Assembly: GCA_024741835.1 (NCBI GenBank)
Contig: JAENRP010000160.1
Location: 62,801 to 98,578 of the forward strand
DNA from: Diplocarpon mali
Lineage: Eukaryota > Ascomycota > Leotiomycetes > Helotiales > Drepanopezizaceae
Direction of reading: 5' to 3'
Length of the DNA: 35,778 nucleotides
This document shows positions 1 to 10,569 of the stretch, in pieces. The position numbers were made by a program, and so were the translations under genes. Under the pieces are notes generated by a model. It made no database searches. It saw only the letters and a program-made list of their open reading frames with translations, and was not told the DNA's origin. Numbering within the stretch: the stretch's first letter is position 1; each line of letters begins with the position of its first letter.

Positions 1-1948
1 GACTTGGCGGGACGTCTCCGATCGCGCGGTGGATATGGCCCAAAAACAAAACAAAAGCCATGGTGTCGTGGGACGGGACAGTCCACGTCGAGCGCAGGAG
101 CGAGAACTTCGCGCTCTGAAACGCTCCCCACCCCGAGCGACGTGTGGCCGAGGGGGGGGGGAGCGCCGACGAGGGCTCCCACCCGGCGTGGCAGCACTTG
201 GCGTCGGGTGCCGTGCCTGGGCCGGGAGCCTCGCTTGGCGGATAGGGGCTTAAGCGAGGACAACAAGCCCCGGAGAACCGATCCCCTGCGGTTGATCAGC
301 CCACCAGCTGGGGCGCCGTCAGAATTGGCACCTGCGCGGCCGTCCCCGGCGCCGAATAGGGGGACGCGCGGTGGGCCGGGCCAGCCTGGCATGTTTGGCG
401 GACGGCGCGGCTCCGCGTGCCACGCTTCGGCATCTCGCGCCGCAGCCTGGGCAGGTCAACAACGGCCTCGGGGAGGCGGCAACAGGGCGGCCCTGGATGT
501 CGTCCTGACCGCGAGATCCATCCGCCAGGCCCCCAGCCCCCAGGCATCTCGAGGCGGTTTGCTCCACCCTGGGGCTCTCGACAGGCGACCCCTTCTTGAC
601 CGAGGACCAGATCCACCGGTGGCCCGTCTCCACGCCGTGGCGGGCGGTCGCCGAGCGACTTGTCTCGCCAGAGACGCCCCGGGAGCGATTCGACAGCCGT
701 GAAGACCGCGGTATCGGTGCTGCAGGAAGACAACCGCGACGTCTCATGATCAAGAGCGAAACAAGACCCGCGGTCATATACAGCTTGCTTAGTCGGGGTT
801 GGGATGCCACTTATCCTGACTCCCGTTCTACGCAGTCCTGTCGGAGATCTCTATCCCTCTTTGTGGATCCAAGCAAACGTTCCCCGGGTGGAGGGGACGA
901 GCCAGCCGCCGCTGCACCCTCCTTTCCAACGCGGCCGAGCCTTCACATCTCTCTTCCTCTCTCGCCCCCCGCTGATAGCCCCTGGTCACCGACCCAAGCA
1001 GATCAAGACCGAGACTGTTCGTCGCGAGCGGGCGAGGCACTGCCCCAGGTGCCCCCCCCCCCCCGAAGGCCGTCGGTCTCGCCATGCAGAGCCCAGCCCT
1101 TGGGGGTCGCATAGCAGCTGGGACCTTCTCGCGGCACACACACCCCTCTCCGGCACTCACTTGCGCCCTCATCACCACCTTGCCTGCTCACCCCGACGCA
1201 TCGAGGAGAACCTAGCGCACGCTCCCGACATGGCTTCGGCGCGCTCTGCGTTCGTACGCACCGCTCGTGCTGCGCACATGGCAGCAGGGAAGAGGCACGG
1301 AAGAACAAGAGCCCAAGCGCGAGCCGCAGACCTTGCGACGCTCTCCTCTACGCGTCTCACCAAAGGTCGCGCAGCTAGACACACTACAAGAACGACAACG
1401 CGTAGACACCTGTCGTGGAACTCCGCTGCCTGGACTGGTTCCCATCCTTCACGAATACGCATAGCACCGCTGATCATCGTCATCCGGAGATGCTGATTAC
1501 AGACAAGGGTCCGCTTACAGCGGGGGGTTCTTACACCTGGCCAGCCGGGACCGAATACGAAAATCCGCAGGTCCCCTTGCATGGAGCCAAAGCCGGATTG
1601 AATCGTATCTCGCGGCTGTTGAGATCGCCTTTCCGACGCGCTTCACATCCCTCGGGAGCACTTGACCGAGCCGGCCGATAAGTCTGCCGGGAGTCCGACG
1701 CGGCTCTTCCCACCACCCGCAAGCATGTCACCAGCGACGGCTCCTCTGCCCCTGGCTCTCTGCTCCGATGGTCGCCTAGCTACGGGGATGGGACGAGATG
1801 GAGGCGCTCCTCTCGCTTGCCGACTGTACGCTGTGATGCCCCTTACCGGCTGAGCGATCTGTCCATCAGCTGTGTCGGGCCAAGAGGGCAGTGTCAAGCG
1901 TGGTGACTGAGTACCGACCAGAAAGGAATAGGGGCAAGGGAATCTTGG
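1..1948. other. GC-rich stretch without a supported gene
   Basis: This stretch is GC-rich and contains homopolymer runs such as the C tract near 1061-1070. Long open frames occur on both strands, as expected by chance in GC-rich DNA. Their translations are arginine- and proline-rich, overlap each other in several frames, and show no domain, signal peptide or motif that I recognise. I found no splice pattern joining them into a sensible protein. It may be intergenic sequence or the edge of a gene outside the window. Confidence 0.55.
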
Positions 1949-1949
1949 C

Positions 1950-3185
1950 CTATTAGAATACCATAACGAGTAACCCTGACGTATTAGAATACCATAACCG
2001 AGTAATAATACTTAGATGAGAAACCATGACCTGCTAGAGTACTATAATAAGTAATAAATTCTAAGCTAGGAAACTTGACTTATTAGAATACTATAATTGA
2101 GTAATGAATATCTAAGCTAAAGACCTTGCTTTATTAGAATGCTATAGTTGAGTAACAAATATCTAAGCTAAGAACCTTGACTTATTAAAATACTATAATC
2201 GAGTAATAAATACTTAGATTAGAACCCTTAATCTACTTGAATACTATAATAAGTAATAAATATCTAAGCTAAGAACTTTAACCTATTAAATTACTATAAC
2301 GAAGTAATAAATACTTAGATTAGAAACCTTAATCTACTAAAATACTATAACTGAGTACTGAATATCTATACTAAAGACCTTGCTTTATTAAAATACTATA
2401 ACTAAGTGATAAATACTTAGATTAGAAACCTTAATCTACTAGAATACTATAACCGAGTATTTGTAACGGCCGCACCCTCAACTGGTGCAATTACCTAGGA
2501 GTACGGCGTTTTAAGGTTTTGCAATCTCGATTCGACGCAGGGTTATTTCGAATCGACCCCGAAGGTGCAAAAGGATATTCTTGCATGATATCACGTGAAC
2601 GGGCAATAGAGCTTCCAGCTGCTATGTATATAAGGAAGAAGGGCTCTCCCCTAAGGAGGGCTCTCTAACTTCTTCGTTTCTTTCGTATTAGACCTATAGA
2701 ATACGCCTTTTGCACTACTTCTTGCTACCATACTTGATCTCGCACTTCGGTGGTTCTGTATCGTTACAGTATTGAATATCTATGCTAAAGACCTTGCTTT
2801 ATTAGAATACTATAATAAGTAATAAATACTTAAATTAGTAACCTTAACCTATTAAAATACTATAACTAAGTAATAAACACCTAGACTAAGAACCTGCCTT
2901 ATTAGAATACTACAACTGAGTAATGAATATCTATGCTAAAGACCTTGCTTTATTAGAATACTATAATAAGTAACAAACACCTAGACTAGGAACCTTGCCT
3001 TTTTAAAATACTACAATAAGTAACAAACACCCAGCCTAGAAACCCTGCCTTATTAAAATACTATAACCAAGTAATAAACATCTAACCCAAAAACCTCAAC
3101 TTTTGAAAATACTACAACGAGTAAAAACACCCAGCCTAAAACCCCTAACCTGCTAGAATACCACGACCGAGTAGTAAACATCCAG
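1950..3185. repeat. AT-rich satellite array, about 50-bp monomer, split by a solo LTR
   Basis: About 18 degenerate copies of a roughly 50-51-bp unit run head to tail. The core of each unit is TTAGAATACTATAA, then GAGTAATAAATA, then a CTAAGCTAAGAACCTT-like tail. About ten units lie before the solo LTR (to 2461) and about eight after it (from 2769). The first spacing is shorter (about 30 bp). Monomers differ mostly by C/T and G/A exchanges. Central units are the most AT-rich and the outermost units, especially near 3120-3180, keep more C and G, as expected of RIP-type decay. No coding potential is seen. The origin of the satellite is unknown. Confidence 0.85.
2462..2768 (+). mobile_element. Solo LTR of a retrotransposon (307 bp) with 5-bp target duplication
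   Basis: The element begins TGTAACG and ends CGTTACA, so it has TG...CA ends with a 7-bp terminal inverted repeat. It is flanked on both sides by GTATT (2457-2461 and 2769-2773), a 5-bp target site duplication; removing the element restores a normal satellite monomer. A TATA-like TATATAAGG near 2626 suggests plus-strand orientation. Base composition is clearly richer in G and C than the surrounding array, so it probably landed after the array had decayed. No internal retrotransposon sequence remains, consistent with LTR-LTR recombination. It does not resemble the LTRs of the chromovirus at 26.5-32.8 kb, so it is another family. Superfamily cannot be told from the LTR alone. Confidence 0.9.
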
Positions 3186-4130
3186 GCTCAGACCGACCAC
3201 TCTCTCCACTGCAATCATAGAGAGAACAAGAGCCAAGGCCGCCTCGGTACAAGTACCGATCAACGTAATGATATCGTATCGTGATAGTGTAAACAAGGTA
3301 GGGTGGGCTACGAGAGCCGGACGTAAATGTGTACCGGTGAAAGGATCCACGGTAGGGATAGAATCTTCCTGCCCGTTTTACAGAGCTACACAAGCGCTGG
3401 CAATAAGCGCGCCAGTCAGGCGCTTATGTAGCCGAGAGCTACTTTCCAACCCCCGTCCCGTTGGGGAAAATCCCGTCTCAGGGAAGATCAAGACAGGTGA
3501 ACCAGCACATGTGATTTGCCGTCTACCGCATAGCAAACTACCCGGCTCAGACGGGCCGCATCATCCAAAACACGCCGATGCACCCCCCCCCCTCCCCCGG
3601 TGCAAGGCCAAGACTCGAGCTGACCGGTGGGATTGTTTAAAAGGTGCCGCAGTGTCAGGGCAGGCGTACTTTGCGCTACCAATCGGACGAAGACGTATGG
3701 ATGTGTGTATGAAGAGGTAGACGGGAGATGGTTTTGCTACACGCGAGGAAGTACAATCATTCAGCACACCCGGTCACTGTATCCCACGTCTTGTTCAAAC
3801 TTTTTTGCTTTTTTTGGTATTTCTTGAGTTATCAGATTCTAGTGTTTTGCCTTCCAATTCGATTCCCACAGTGCGCCCCGTCGACGTCGAAGAAAGTTAA
3901 CTCCTGTTGCCCGTCTTGTAGTATCCTTCATAACACATGACAAAATGAAAACAAATGATCGGAGTTAGCCGGTGTGCCCTTCTTACAAATATCCATCACT
4001 ACCTGGACAAATAAAACATGTGTACAAGCACGGGCTGCGAGTCAAGTATGTCAAGCGAGAAACAAGAACGCCAAGCACGGTCAATCCAACGCTAATATCG
4101 CAGCAAGCAAGCAAACATCACGAGGGCGGG
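3186..4130. other. Intergenic region downstream of the bZIP gene
   Basis: This is a mixed-composition stretch between the satellite and the 3' end of the bZIP gene. It holds one plus-strand open frame (3268-3720) whose product shows no recognisable domain and looks like a chance frame. There is a C-rich tract near 3584-3598. The part just next to 4130 probably includes the 3' untranslated region of the bZIP transcript. I see no RNA gene or mobile element. Confidence 0.5.
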
Positions 4131-5899
4131 CTACAGCTGCACAGTCAACGACATGAGGCGCTCGACACATGCATCCATATCTCTGGTCAACCTCTCAACA
4201 CGGCGAAGCGCAGCTTCGTCATCGGTCTTGGACACGAGCTCGTATTGTGCAGGCTTGGGAGATAGGTTGTTCAAGAAGCTGAGATCGAGCGGTTCGGACT
4301 CGGTCTCAGGTTCAGGGGCGGCGGCGTAGAGAGCGAATGCGGGGTCGGCATCGAACTCCTCATCGACGCCGACGGGGACAGAGATCTCCTCTGCTTCCGG
4401 AGCTGCTGGGCGCTCGAGCCGGGGGAGTTCAACCTTCTCGTCGTCGCTGATTAGTGGAGAAAAGGACGTACTCTTGCCGGACAGGATCTCAGGGTCGATG
4501 GCAGTCTCGGGGAGGCTGAGCACGGAAAATACTTGCGGTTGATAGGAGTAAGAGTTGCTGATATCCAGCAAAGGGAAGTCCATTGCATGTTCTGGGATCA
4601 TGGTCATACCAATATGTTGCTGCTGCATTTGCTGCTGGCCGGAGTACGGGTTGACGTCTTTCCGAGCGCCGTGCGGCTGCTGCTCCACTGGTGGTTGCTG
4701 GGGCTGCTGGGGTTGTTGGATGGCTTGTGCGGTCTGGGCTGCGGCGGGGTTGGTTGCGAGGGTGTCGAGGAAGCCGGAGAACGACGGCGAGGACAGGAGC
4801 ATCCGGGTCAGGTCCGAGAGGCGGGTGTTTTCTTCCATCAGAGCCCTGTTCTGAGCGCGGAGGTCGGTATTCTCGTTGAGCTTGACAGCGATTTCGCCTT
4901 CGAGTTGGCCAATGTACTCTACGGTGGGTTAGCGGTTGGTGGGGTGTCCTGGAATTGATTGCTCTCACCCTTCCTTCTTGATCGGAAAGCGCGCGCAGAC
5001 ACCTTGTTGCGGAGTTGCCGGCGCTCCTTGCTGCTGAGCTTCTTGCCCTCCTCACTAGCGAGCAATCTCTCGTCCTCATCCATATCCTCTTCTTCCTTGC
5101 GCGAGCGTTGCACGTGCGACATGTTGTTGCCGTGGCTCGAGTTGTCGTCGCTCCCGACGCTGCCGTGTCGCATCGAGTTGAGCAGTTGAGAGATCTTCTC
5201 CTCCACGATCGGGTCGGCTGCTTGAGAGCCTCTCGCACGTTGCTTCTGTTGTGGCGCCATGGCTGCTTGGCGTTGCTGCTGGATGATCTGCTGCTGCTGC
5301 TTCTGCTGTGCTTGAGCCTTGGCCAAGGCCGCTTGTTGCTGATGCATGCCAGGCCAGAGACGACCAACATTACCGCTCTGGGTCGGCAGAGCAGCGGGGA
5401 CCGACACGGTCGTCTGCGGATTGATGAACTCTGGCGACGACTCGGGGTAGAAATATGCCGGCTCTTGCTTTGGCGACGCATCATACTCCATGTCGTCGAA
5501 GCCGGCCCGGGTTGGTGCCGTCCCGAAATCCACAAACTCTTCGGTCGGGTAGGTCGAGAGATATGCTTCCGACGAGTAGCCATACTGCTGGTTCATCTGA
5601 TTCACGGCCAGGGTGCTGGCGACGGCTCCCTGGGGGATGCCGGTTTGTTGCTTGTACATACTGTAGTTGTGACTTGGGCCGCTGAGGTCCGGCTGGCTGC
5701 TCGACGGGAGAGCAGCTGGCGTGTTCGAAACGGCTCTCGAGGTAAACTGGTTCTTGGTTGTCGATGGTGAAATAGACGGCGATTGGTAGGACATCTTATC
5801 GTACTCTGTGAAATCGACCATGGAGTCCAGGGAATCGTGGGAAGAGACCTCTGAATTGGAGTGCGACACCGAGGCGGAGGATTGAGTTGCGGACGACAT
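4131..5899 (-). CDS. bZIP transcription factor (2 exons, 572 aa)
   Basis: Nuclear DNA-binding regulator of the basic leucine zipper class; targets are unknown. Exon 1 is 5899-4969 and exon 2 is 4918-4131. The 50-nt intron (4919-4968) has a GTGAGA donor, a CTAAC branch and a TAG acceptor, and splits codon 311. Splicing is required, because unspliced reading leaves the zipper frame right after the basic region. The basic region ends about residue 310 and contains NKVSARAFRSRRK (N298 to R306 fits the N-x7-R rule). Leucines at 316, 330, 337, 344 and 351 form the zipper, with K323 breaking one heptad. Residues about 170-220 and 365-400 are Gln-rich, and the C-terminal part is acidic, as in activation domains. 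The start is the first ATG, giving a Ser-rich N-terminus. The family is well represented in filamentous ascomycetes, but I cannot name the orthologue. Confidence 0.92.
4919..4968 (-). other. Intron of the bZIP gene
   Basis: On the minus strand it starts GTGAGAGC and ends CGTAG, with a CTAAC branch-like motif shortly before the acceptor. Removal joins AAG-G to AG-TAC, giving K-E-Y-I at the junction between basic region and zipper, the normal continuity for this family. Confidence 0.9.
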
Positions 5900-6033
5900 T
5901 GCTGCCTTTTTGTGGCCTTGAGGGAAGGGTATTCACAGTGCGGTGTGGTGGATGATGCTTCTGCGATGGAGTTTTTTTTGGGTGAAGGGTGGATTGTTGC
6001 GGAAGGGCCAAGTACGTGCAGAGTGAGGAGAAG

Positions 6034-6104
6034 GGATGGTGATGGATGTGGATTGCGGATATGGATGTGGATGGATGTGGATGCGGATGCGATGGATGTG
6101 TGGA
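6034..6104. repeat. GGATGT-type imperfect minisatellite
   Basis: Imperfect iterations of GGATGT and GGATGC occur here, just upstream of the bZIP start codon. The tract lies within the likely promoter or 5' leader of that gene and is probably length-variable. No function can be read from the sequence. Confidence 0.7.
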
Positions 6105-6510
6105 TCGAGGGTGCCTGAGAACCTGTCAGGCCGCCCGTCTTTTCTGAAGGACGCGTGGCCTACGGGAGGCCAAGTTTGCCGACGGAGGCTATTTCGCGCG
6201 GGCGGGGACGGTCTAGCGGGCCCGCGAAGCGAGAGGGTCAGAGCTACTCTGCCGAAATGCGAATAACTCGTAGCCGCAGCGATACTTGGACCGCCTCCGG
6301 GCGGCTGTGGAGTCGGTCGGGTTGGAGAGCTCGATTCGCACGGCTGGAGACGACGGCGAGTGCAGCACGCGTTGGTGAGGACCATCTGTTGCACGGCGAC
6401 CTGGGTGAAGACGATATGGCATCTGGTCGACAGCGAGACATCCGAAGAGAGGGACGACTGCAGAGCGGAGCTGAGTCAGCCGACGAGACGACAGCTGCAA
6501 TTGGGCGGCC

Positions 6511-6538
6511 GGAGGTCGGAGGTCGGAGGTCGGAGGTC
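6511..6538. repeat. Four perfect copies of GGAGGTC
   Basis: A 7-bp unit GGAGGTC is repeated four times without error, in the upstream region of the bZIP gene. It is a short tandem repeat of unknown role. Confidence 0.85.
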
Positions 6539-6884
6539 GCAGAATCCAGGGGCGAGACCCACCGCCTCCCTGATAGGTGGGCTGCTCATAAGTGGGGCGC
6601 GGGCCCCGCCTCCCCTACTAGGGGTACTCTTCAACTCCGGTCTTTTTTTTCCCCCCCCCTTCTTCCTTTTGCGCGGTGCATCGGTCGTGCACAGCCCAGC
6701 AGCTGACGGAGCAAGCGGGACCCGACCATCGAGCCAGAGTGCGAGTAGACTCTCTGATTGGAGGCTTCGTCGGTCGGCCGCTGCTTCGGCACCCAGAGCC
6801 AAGGGCGCGCTAGAGAGAATGGAGTAAGGTGCAAAGGTGGTATAAGAGGTAGCTTGGGCGGATCGGGAAGCTGGGTGAGGGTCT

Positions 6885-6910
6885 GGGTTAGGGTTAGGGT
6901 TAGGGTTAGG
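6885..6910 (+). repeat. Interstitial telomere-type tract (GGGTTA)n
   Basis: The tract is 26 nt of perfect GGGTTA, about 4.3 units, in the TTAGGG orientation on plus. TTAGGG is the telomere repeat of most filamentous fungi. The tract lies inside ordinary intergenic DNA about 1 kb upstream of the bZIP start, so it is an internal telomere-like tract and not a chromosome end. It might be a binding site for a TTAGGG-binding factor or a scar of telomerase-mediated break repair. Confidence 0.9.
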
Positions 6911-8282
6911 CAGTCTGGGCGCAGAGTGGAGGCGATTGGCGCTAAGAAGGGAGTGGACGGCCTGGTCTGGTGGAAGGCAACGAGAATAGCATCAAGGATA
7001 TCGTGTCGGCAGGGAAAGCAAGGGAGCTACACAGCCCAGTACGGTCCCGGCACAGCAGTCTACTCTATGCCAGCCCAGGCCAGTATTTTGCCGGTCAAAT
7101 CTGGGCGCTAGCAAAAGGCGAGATCAGGAAAAACCCCCACACGAACCGGTGGCGGCGGGTATGGGGGGTCAGGCAGCACCGTCGGAAGAAAGCTTCACGT
7201 TTCATGCGGAAGTACGAAGTCGATCTGTATGGTAAGTAGCGCTAAGTAGGACCTCCGACCTAGCCTGGGCACCTGACCCAGCTGGGGGATGTCAAGCTGA
7301 CATCTGATATCTCACCGAACACCTGCCACGAGTATCATCGACAATCTACACAGTTGCGTCGACAAGTCTGGTCGGGGTGGAGGATCCGGATACATATCCA
7401 TTTCTACACCTGCACCTGTGTCTCTCGATCTCCATGTGCACTTTACATCAGATCTGCTCGCTGCATCGGCCAGGTACAGACCGGACCCTATTCCCCCCCC
7501 TCTCCCTCGTCGGCTATGGGCTGGAAGGGGTCGCGAGTGGCATGGCATCCCGTCCACTCTACTTCTTTTATTTAAGCATTGCAAATGTTAAAATCCCCCC
7601 GGGCTTGTGGGAGATGTGGGATGCATAGATGCGAGCAAGGGAGGGGATAAAAATTGCACTTGGCGGAGTGAGACTCTGCACATCGGAGGAGGGGTGGAAG
7701 AAAAAAAAAAAAAAGGCCAGGAGCAGGAAGCAGGAGCAGGATATCTATTTTGTGCTTATCCTCTGCGAAGGCAGCGGAAGACGACTCTTCTCTTCAGATT
7801 CCCGCTTCTGCTACCTCGGGCGTAGGCAACGACCATGTCCTACCGACCGGCTCGTCCAGACTAGAAACCAGTCGGCGACACGGCGCATCTTCCCCCGACC
7901 GGCTCAACCTGGCCTCGTCTACCTGCCGCCGCCCTCGTTTCGATACCCACCAAGACATTCCTTACAAGAAGACAAAGCACGAGCAAAAACACCACATCGA
8001 ATCATGAGAAACATGGTTTCAATGGTCCGAAACCAATCCCTTTTATCGTGCTCATCTCCGTCAAGAGTCCCGATGCCGGCTTACCTTGCAAGTCCCGTGA
8101 TGTAGGGCCAAAGTATATTATGATACAGGAGCCTTAGTCACCCATGCGCGCAACGGCTTTGCGGTGGCTGCGACGTCCCGCGCGCGCGCGATCTGGGGAA
8201 TGGATTCCCTCATAGCAGGCACGCTCGAGCCGAGGCGGCGGCTCTCTCACTCACCCGCTTCCCTTCCCACCTTGGGCTCATT

Positions 8283-8397
8283 CATTCTTTGTTTACTTTC
8301 TTCGCTTCTTTCTTCTATCCCATTCTGCCATTCTTTGTTTACTTTCTTCGCTTCTTTCTTCTCTCCCATTCTGCCATTCTTTCGCTTCTTCCTGACG
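8283..8397. repeat. Tandem duplication with 46-bp period (two copies plus partial)
   Basis: A CT-rich 46-bp unit beginning CATTCTTTGTTTACTTTC starts at 8283 and again at 8329, with only one difference seen (A/C). A third partial copy starts at 8375. It is a recent local duplication in noncoding DNA. Confidence 0.9.
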
Positions 8398-8573
8398 CTG
8401 CGCGAGCCCATGGCAGGATCAAGGGCATCTGCCTCCCAAGCGACTCGTTGGATGTACCGAAGGCCAAGCGCCGAAGGCAAAGGAGAAAAACCTTGTCCCT
8501 CCCAGGACCTGACCGAGGCCCCGGGCTCACCGTGGACTGACCTGGCCTGGCCTGGCAGGGTTGGTCGATGAAA

Positions 8574-8665
8574 TAGAACAGGCCCCTAACTATGACTCGG
8601 TATAGATAGATATAGAACAGGCCCCTAACTATGACTCGGTATAGATAGATGGATAGATAGAATAG
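8574..8665. repeat. 39-bp tandem duplication followed by a GATA microsatellite
   Basis: The unit TAGAACAGGCCCCTAACTA and its continuation occurs at 8574 and again at 8613. The copies are followed by ATAG/GATA tetranucleotides up to about 8665. The short GATA run at the end of each unit probably promoted the duplication. Confidence 0.9.
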
Positions 8666-10492
8666 ATTCCTATAGATAGTTACCGGGAGCCAAGTTGAAA
8701 TTGGGCGTGAGTGTTGGAGCGGGGAGCCGTAACGGGCAGGTGTTTATTTTTTCTTTCTTCACTCGGTGGTAGGCCCAAGTGGATGCCGAGAATTGCACCA
8801 TACCTTTTCATTTCTCACGATATTGCATCGATTGTGACTTACTCACCGGCCGCACAGCACACTTCGGTGTTGGGTGGAGAGCAGCAGAGAGGGAGGCCTC
8901 TTCACCGCACCGGATCCTCCCATGCCATCCCACGCCATCCTAGTCCCAGTCCTTCGCTCACATCCATCCTCTGGCTATCTCGCAAACTCCAGAGCCTGCC
9001 GTCACGTCATCTCGACAGAATGCACTGGTCTCGTCTCTCGCTGTTGCTGTCACGGGGCTTGCTTTATGCGGTGAGTACGGCCCAGGGCTGTTGTAGTTGA
9101 GTCCGTCTGGCGAGGCCAGGATCGGCTGGAAGAATACTCGGCCCTCCCGTGATTTCGTGTGTCGACGACGGTGGATCCGGAAAGCCGCGCATCGCTCGCT
9201 TCCTCGATCACAGAGGAAGGCTGAGATGGCAATGTTCATGTTCAAGTCCCCAAAGCTGAATGGCGAGCAAAACCGTCGAGGCGTTCGGTCGCTGCGTGGA
9301 ACGGCGAGAATCCCTGCTCTTCCGTGGATGTCGGCCCCCGTCTGCCACCCACCGTCCTCGAAATGCCAACAAATGCGAGTCCCTCCAAGTCGGCCAAGGG
9401 AAAGGGGACTTGCGTTTGTCGGTCCAAGCTCGAACCGCCAGGGACCACGTGGGTAGCATGTGACTGCATACCGTAGCGACCAAGGACACGGCCGGCAACT
9501 CGACTCCAGCCGAGCCCTCTCACCCATCGGCCCCTTTCCCTGATCTTGGGATCCATTCCATTTCCCGGCGTATGGAAACGGCAACGGGCGATGCTGGTGG
9601 ACAGGCGGCTACGATTCTCGAGGAGGATGGGATGTCATATCCTCGGCTGGTGCGACGTGCACGATGACGCCTCAAGTACTGACGTTTGCGGCTTGCGGCT
9701 TGCGGGCTTGCGTGCTCGAGGAGAGCGAAAAAAAGAAAGCCGTCGATCAGGAGGTCTGGACTTCCTTCAGAAACTCGTGTGGAACCGAGACAGGCCTGCG
9801 GAGTCATGTGACTGACCATCGCTGCACCTCTGGGCAGTGCCAAATTCGAGTGGCGGTGGAGAAGGACCATATCTTCAATCGATGTTGAGATATTATCTCC
9901 CATCTCACACCCGACAAACAAACATTACACCTATTTCGGGTGCCTGGATGCCATGTTTGGCCCCACCACTCACATGGTTTTTATTTTGGTCCTTATCTTC
10001 TTCGATTCGTAGGTTGAGTGGCGCCCCGTTTCATGGTAGGTATCACGTGCTTAGATATCTGGTGGAGCGCTCTTCTCCGCCGCGTCTGGGCTGCCTTCGA
10101 CCCCAGCCTTTTCTATATTTCGAGTATCAGGAGCAGCTTCCTACCTGCGAAGCAACGCATCGGATCGCGCCATCTCCCGGATGGCTTCTCGGCCCGATCA
10201 ATTGGATTCAGAGCCAGGAGAGTCGTCCAATGTTTGGTTTGGATGGGGTTAGATCCAGGGGCTCCTTGCTCAAAATCTATTTCTTCGACTTCTGGTACAG
10301 GCTTCCCAACAGGCTTCATTTCGCACCGGGCCAACCATCCAATCCAAGGCAGCGCGCATGGAGAAGCCGCACGATCAGCAGGATCATCCACAGTGCCGCA
10401 CATGTCAACCAGGACCAAAGCACCTCCACGTCCTATTTCCTGCCACGCCTTTTTCAAGAAGCCCTACTTCACCTTACATTTGACTCGCCCTG

Positions 10493-10569
10493 GCATCAGC
10501 CTCGCATCAGCCTCGCTTCAGCCGGGCATCAGCCTTGCATCAGCCTTGCATCAGCCTCGCTTCAGCCTC
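10493..10569. repeat. 11-bp minisatellite, seven units
   Basis: Seven consecutive 11-bp units of the form GCATCAGCCTC, with variants GCTTCAGCC and GCATCAGCCTT, lie about 300 bp downstream of the amidase stop codon. Because 11 is not a multiple of three, any frame across it cycles, which argues against coding use. Confidence 0.9.

Noticed and set aside
4..1582. Several long overlapping open frames on both strands in the GC-rich first 1.6 kb
   Set aside because: They overlap in many frames, have Arg/Pro-rich composition typical of chance frames in GC-rich DNA, and show no domain or splice logic.
1950..3185. Interpretation of the regularly spaced array as CRISPR
   Set aside because: There are no conserved repeats separated by unique spacers; the whole unit is repeated and degenerate, and the organism is a fungus.
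3268..3720. A 150-codon plus-strand frame
   Set aside because: No signal, domain or neighbour support; composition looks like noncoding sequence.
4533..5770. Plus-strand frames across the bZIP locus rich in Leu/Cys
   Set aside because: They are antisense shadows of the Gln-rich bZIP coding sequence.
9020..9100. Signal-peptide-like start (MHWSRLSLLLSRGLLYA) followed by GTGAGT
   Set aside because: No acceptor leading to a sensible second exon could be found, so it is not called as a gene.
8958..9584. A 208-codon minus-strand frame in the large intergenic region
   Set aside because: No recognisable motif, and frames on the other strand over the same bases are equally open.
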